Assembly (NCBI RefSeq): GCF_900117315.1
Contig: NZ_LT630337.1
Coordinates: 3,535,404-3,599,403, forward strand
DNA from: Bacillus massilinigeriensis
Lineage (GTDB): Bacteria; Bacillota; Bacilli; Bacillales; Cytobacillaceae
DNA: 64,000 nt
Direction of reading: 5' to 3'
Shown: positions 62,316 through 64,000 of the stretch, piece after piece
How the letters are laid out: the number at the start of each line of letters is the position of its first letter
Numbering within the stretch: the first letter of the stretch is position 1
Program-made: the position numbers and the translations under genes
The notes under the pieces: model-generated
Told to the model about the DNA's origin: nothing
What the model saw: the letters and a program-made list of their open reading frames with translations, nothing else
Databases searched by the model: none

Positions 62316-63302
62316 TCACTTCTGATCAGCCGGGAACACAACCCCAACCTGTTTTCTCACTTCATCTAATATTCCCATGACAATCATGGAGTGATTAAAG
62401 CTATTGACACTTGATTCAATTTCACCATTTGTAATCAATTGAGCAAATTCCTCTGCTTCGTAGTACATGGAATTACTAATCGACTCGGCAGCAATCTTCT
62501 CAACATTACCGTCTCGATAGCGAATTTCCACTTGTTCTGGCGCGCTGATTTTATCGATTATGATGCTACCCTTTTCTCCTTGAATTTCAGATGGGAGGAA
62601 GGAGTCTGTAATTTTGGAATACATAACGACGGCGTCCATATCTTCATATTTCAATAAGACGCTTCCTTGTCCATCTACTCCTGTTTCAAGTAAATAACTA
62701 TTTGCTTTGACTTCCAAAGGTTTTCCAAATAAAACAACTAGAGGATAAATACAATAAATTCCGATATCCATTAGCGAGCCGCTTGAAAATTTTGGATCAA
62801 ATGCATTCATAACTCTTCCTTCCTTGTATGCATCATAACGGGAAGAGTATTGGCAATAGCTAGCAAAATATCTTCTAACCTTACCAATTTTATGTATATT
62901 ATCCTGTACAGCCTTAAAGGCTGGCATAAAGGTTGATTTCATTGCTTCCATTAATAACACATTGTTTTCCCTTGCTACTTCAATCATCTCAGAAAATTCT
63001 TTTTGATTCGATGCAACCGGCTTTTCACAAATGACATGTTTTTTATTTTGTAAAAATTGAATCGCCTGACGAGAATGAAATGAATTGGGACTGGCGATAT
63101 AGACCGCATCAATTTCTGAGCTGCTTGCCATTTCCTCTAAATTAGTAAATGTTGTTTTTACACCAAATTTTCCTGCAAATTCTGCTGCCTTCTCTTCTGT
63201 ACGGGAATAAACCGCTGCCAATTGGAAGCCATCGACCTCACTTGCTGCCTCAATAAATTTTTCTGTAATCCAATTTGTTCCTATTATTCCGAAGCGAATC
63301 AC
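62316..63302 (-). CDS. Gfo/Idh/MocA family oxidoreductase
   Basis: NAD(P)-dependent dehydrogenases of this family act on sugars, inositol and related compounds. A GTG at 63302 behind AAGGAGG gives 328 residues starting with the Rossmann strand IRFGIIGTNWITEKFI. The substrate-side motif VICEKPVASNQKEF (with EKP) lies at about residues 93-106. The C-terminal half has SGSLMDIGIYCIYPLVVLFG, as usual. It resembles YulF/YrbE-type proteins; the substrate is unknown. It faces the qox operon across the repeat region. Confidence 0.92.
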   Translation of the reverse strand: MIRFGIIGTNWITEKFIEAASEVDGFQLAAVYSRTEEKAAEFAGKFGVKTTFTNLEEMASSSEIDAVYIASPNSFHSRQAIQFLQNKKHVICEKPVASNQKEFSEMIEVARENNVLLMEAMKSTFMPAFKAVQDNIHKIGKVRRYFASYCQYSSRYDAYKEGRVMNAFDPKFSSGSLMDIGIYCIYPLVVLFGKPLEVKANSYLLETGVDGQGSVLLKYEDMDAVVMYSKITDSFLPSEIQGEKGSIIIDKISAPEQVEIRYRDGNVEKIAAESISNSMYYEAEEFAQLITNGEIESSVNSFNHSMIVMGILDEVRKQVGVVFPADQK

Positions 63303-63455
63303 GGTATTTCCTCCTTCATTTGTTAGTTTCAATTGGTGGTAATATGTATTTACATCCATTTAATATTATGGATTAAATCCATCTTAGCAAACATCCTTTA
63401 ATCAAGCTAGTTTTACAAATATCTACATTTTCCAAGGAGATTTTGATAAAAGAAT

Positions 63456-64000
63456 CTATGAGCTAATTTTTGCCGTAGCTTCCCTGCGTATCCTCAAAAA
63501 ATGAATGAAATTCACTACAATTGTTTTTGTGCAGGCATAAGTTGGAATGGCAAGGATCATGCCTAACACTCCTGCTAAATTACCAGCAACAAGTAAAATA
63601 ATAATAATCGTGGCAGGATGGGTATCTAGGCGTTTTCCTAAAATAAGAGGGGATAATAAATTTCCTTCAACCTGCTGTGCAATCACAATTACTACAACAA
63701 CTAAAATGGCTTTCGTCGGGGAATCAAACAATGCCAAAATTACGGCAGGTGCTCCTCCAAGGAAGGGACCAACATACGGAATAATATTCGTAACAGCCAC
63801 AATCAATGCCATCACAAGTGCATATTTCAACCCTATGATTAAGTATCCAATGAATGCGAGTGTTCCGACAAATAAAGCAACCGTGATTTGACCTTGTATA
63901 TAAGCAGATAAGGTTTCTGCGGTTTCATTTAATGTTTTAACTCCTTCTGCACGGTAAGATTGTGGCATGAACTTTGAAATAGCCGTTGGAAGCTTATAGC
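63456..64000 (-). CDS. AI-2E family transporter (PerM-like), C-terminal part
   Basis: The frame runs off the right edge of the window; about 180 residues are visible and no start is seen. Several hydrophobic segments are present (VALFVGTLAFIGYLIIGL, YALVMALIVAVTNIIPYVGP and ATIIIILLVAGNLAGVLGMI), and NIIPYVGPFLGGAPAVI is the family signature. Members export or pass small molecules, or act as Na+/H+ antiporters in some bacteria; the substrate is unknown. Confidence 0.92.
   Translation of the reverse strand, partial: YKLPTAISKFMPQSYRAEGVKTLNETAETLSAYIQGQITVALFVGTLAFIGYLIIGLKYALVMALIVAVTNIIPYVGPFLGGAPAVILALFDSPTKAILVVVVIVIAQQVEGNLLSPLILGKRLDTHPATIIIILLVAGNLAGVLGMILAIPTYACTKTIVVNFIHFLRIRREATAKISS

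Noticed and set aside
61365-62380. Several plus- and minus-strand frames of 70-118 codons
   Set aside because: They follow the periodic arrays, encode low-complexity repeats and lack ribosome binding sites.

Overview
The window looks like a chromosomal segment of a low-GC Gram-positive spore-former, most likely a Bacillaceae species close to Bacillus. The evidence is gene content and order: ssrA-smpB, rnr-est-secG, the glycolytic block cggR-gap-pgk-tpiA-gpmI-eno, glutaredoxin-like gene-rpoN(sigL), tRNA-Arg next to clpP, crh-whiA-yvcK-rapZ-nudix-trxB-yvcD, hisZGDBHAFI, hprK-lgt-yvoD-ppaX-yvoF, yvlB/yvlD, csbA-uvrB-uvrA and qoxABCD. Species was not determined.

Region 1 (1-11,000) is an accessory, decaying segment ending at ssrA. 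It holds a DinB-like gene cut by the window edge, remnants of a NUDIX gene, an MFS transporter, a GNAT gene and a MacB-type ABC ATPase, and several small proteins of unknown function. An intact IS256-family insertion (3648-5108, with 8-bp target duplications) splits a small membrane-protein gene whose two halves still join in frame. Next to it lies a defence-like block. A SIR2/AbiH-like protein plus an 88-residue partner is on the minus strand (7781-9173). Head to head with it is a two-gene CBASS-like module, a CD-NTase followed by a SLATT two-TM protein (9516-10938). The block stops at the terminators of ssrA.

Region 2 (11,000-30,500) is core genome: tmRNA and SmpB (ribosome rescue), a PiT phosphate transporter with its DUF47 partner, RNase R, a carboxylesterase, SecG, a NERD-domain protein, the glycolytic operon with a CggR operator, sigma-54, an acyltransferase, tRNA-Arg(CCG), and clpP behind a sigma-A promoter overlapped by a CtsR box.

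Region 3 (30,500-56,700) is almost entirely on the minus strand: Crh/WhiA/YvcK/RapZ, thioredoxin reductase, the complete histidine operon with the short HisG and HisZ, the HPr kinase/Lgt/PpaX group, and uvrBA behind a LexA-type box. Two copies of a non-coding, MITE-like repeat, each bounded by its own 8-bp target duplication, sit at 48.4 and 56.0 kb.

Region 4 (56,700-64,000) carries the qoxABCD menaquinol oxidase on the plus strand. A 1.2-kb gene-free stretch follows, built of four different repeat arrays, then a Gfo/Idh/MocA oxidoreductase and the end of an AI-2E family permease. A related 20-bp-period array of TTCGCGAA palindromes lies at 18.7 kb. The most notable points are the SIR2-like pair with an apparent ATT start, its head-to-head arrangement with CBASS, the exactly reconstructable IS256 insertion, the MITE pair, and the 20-bp-period arrays.
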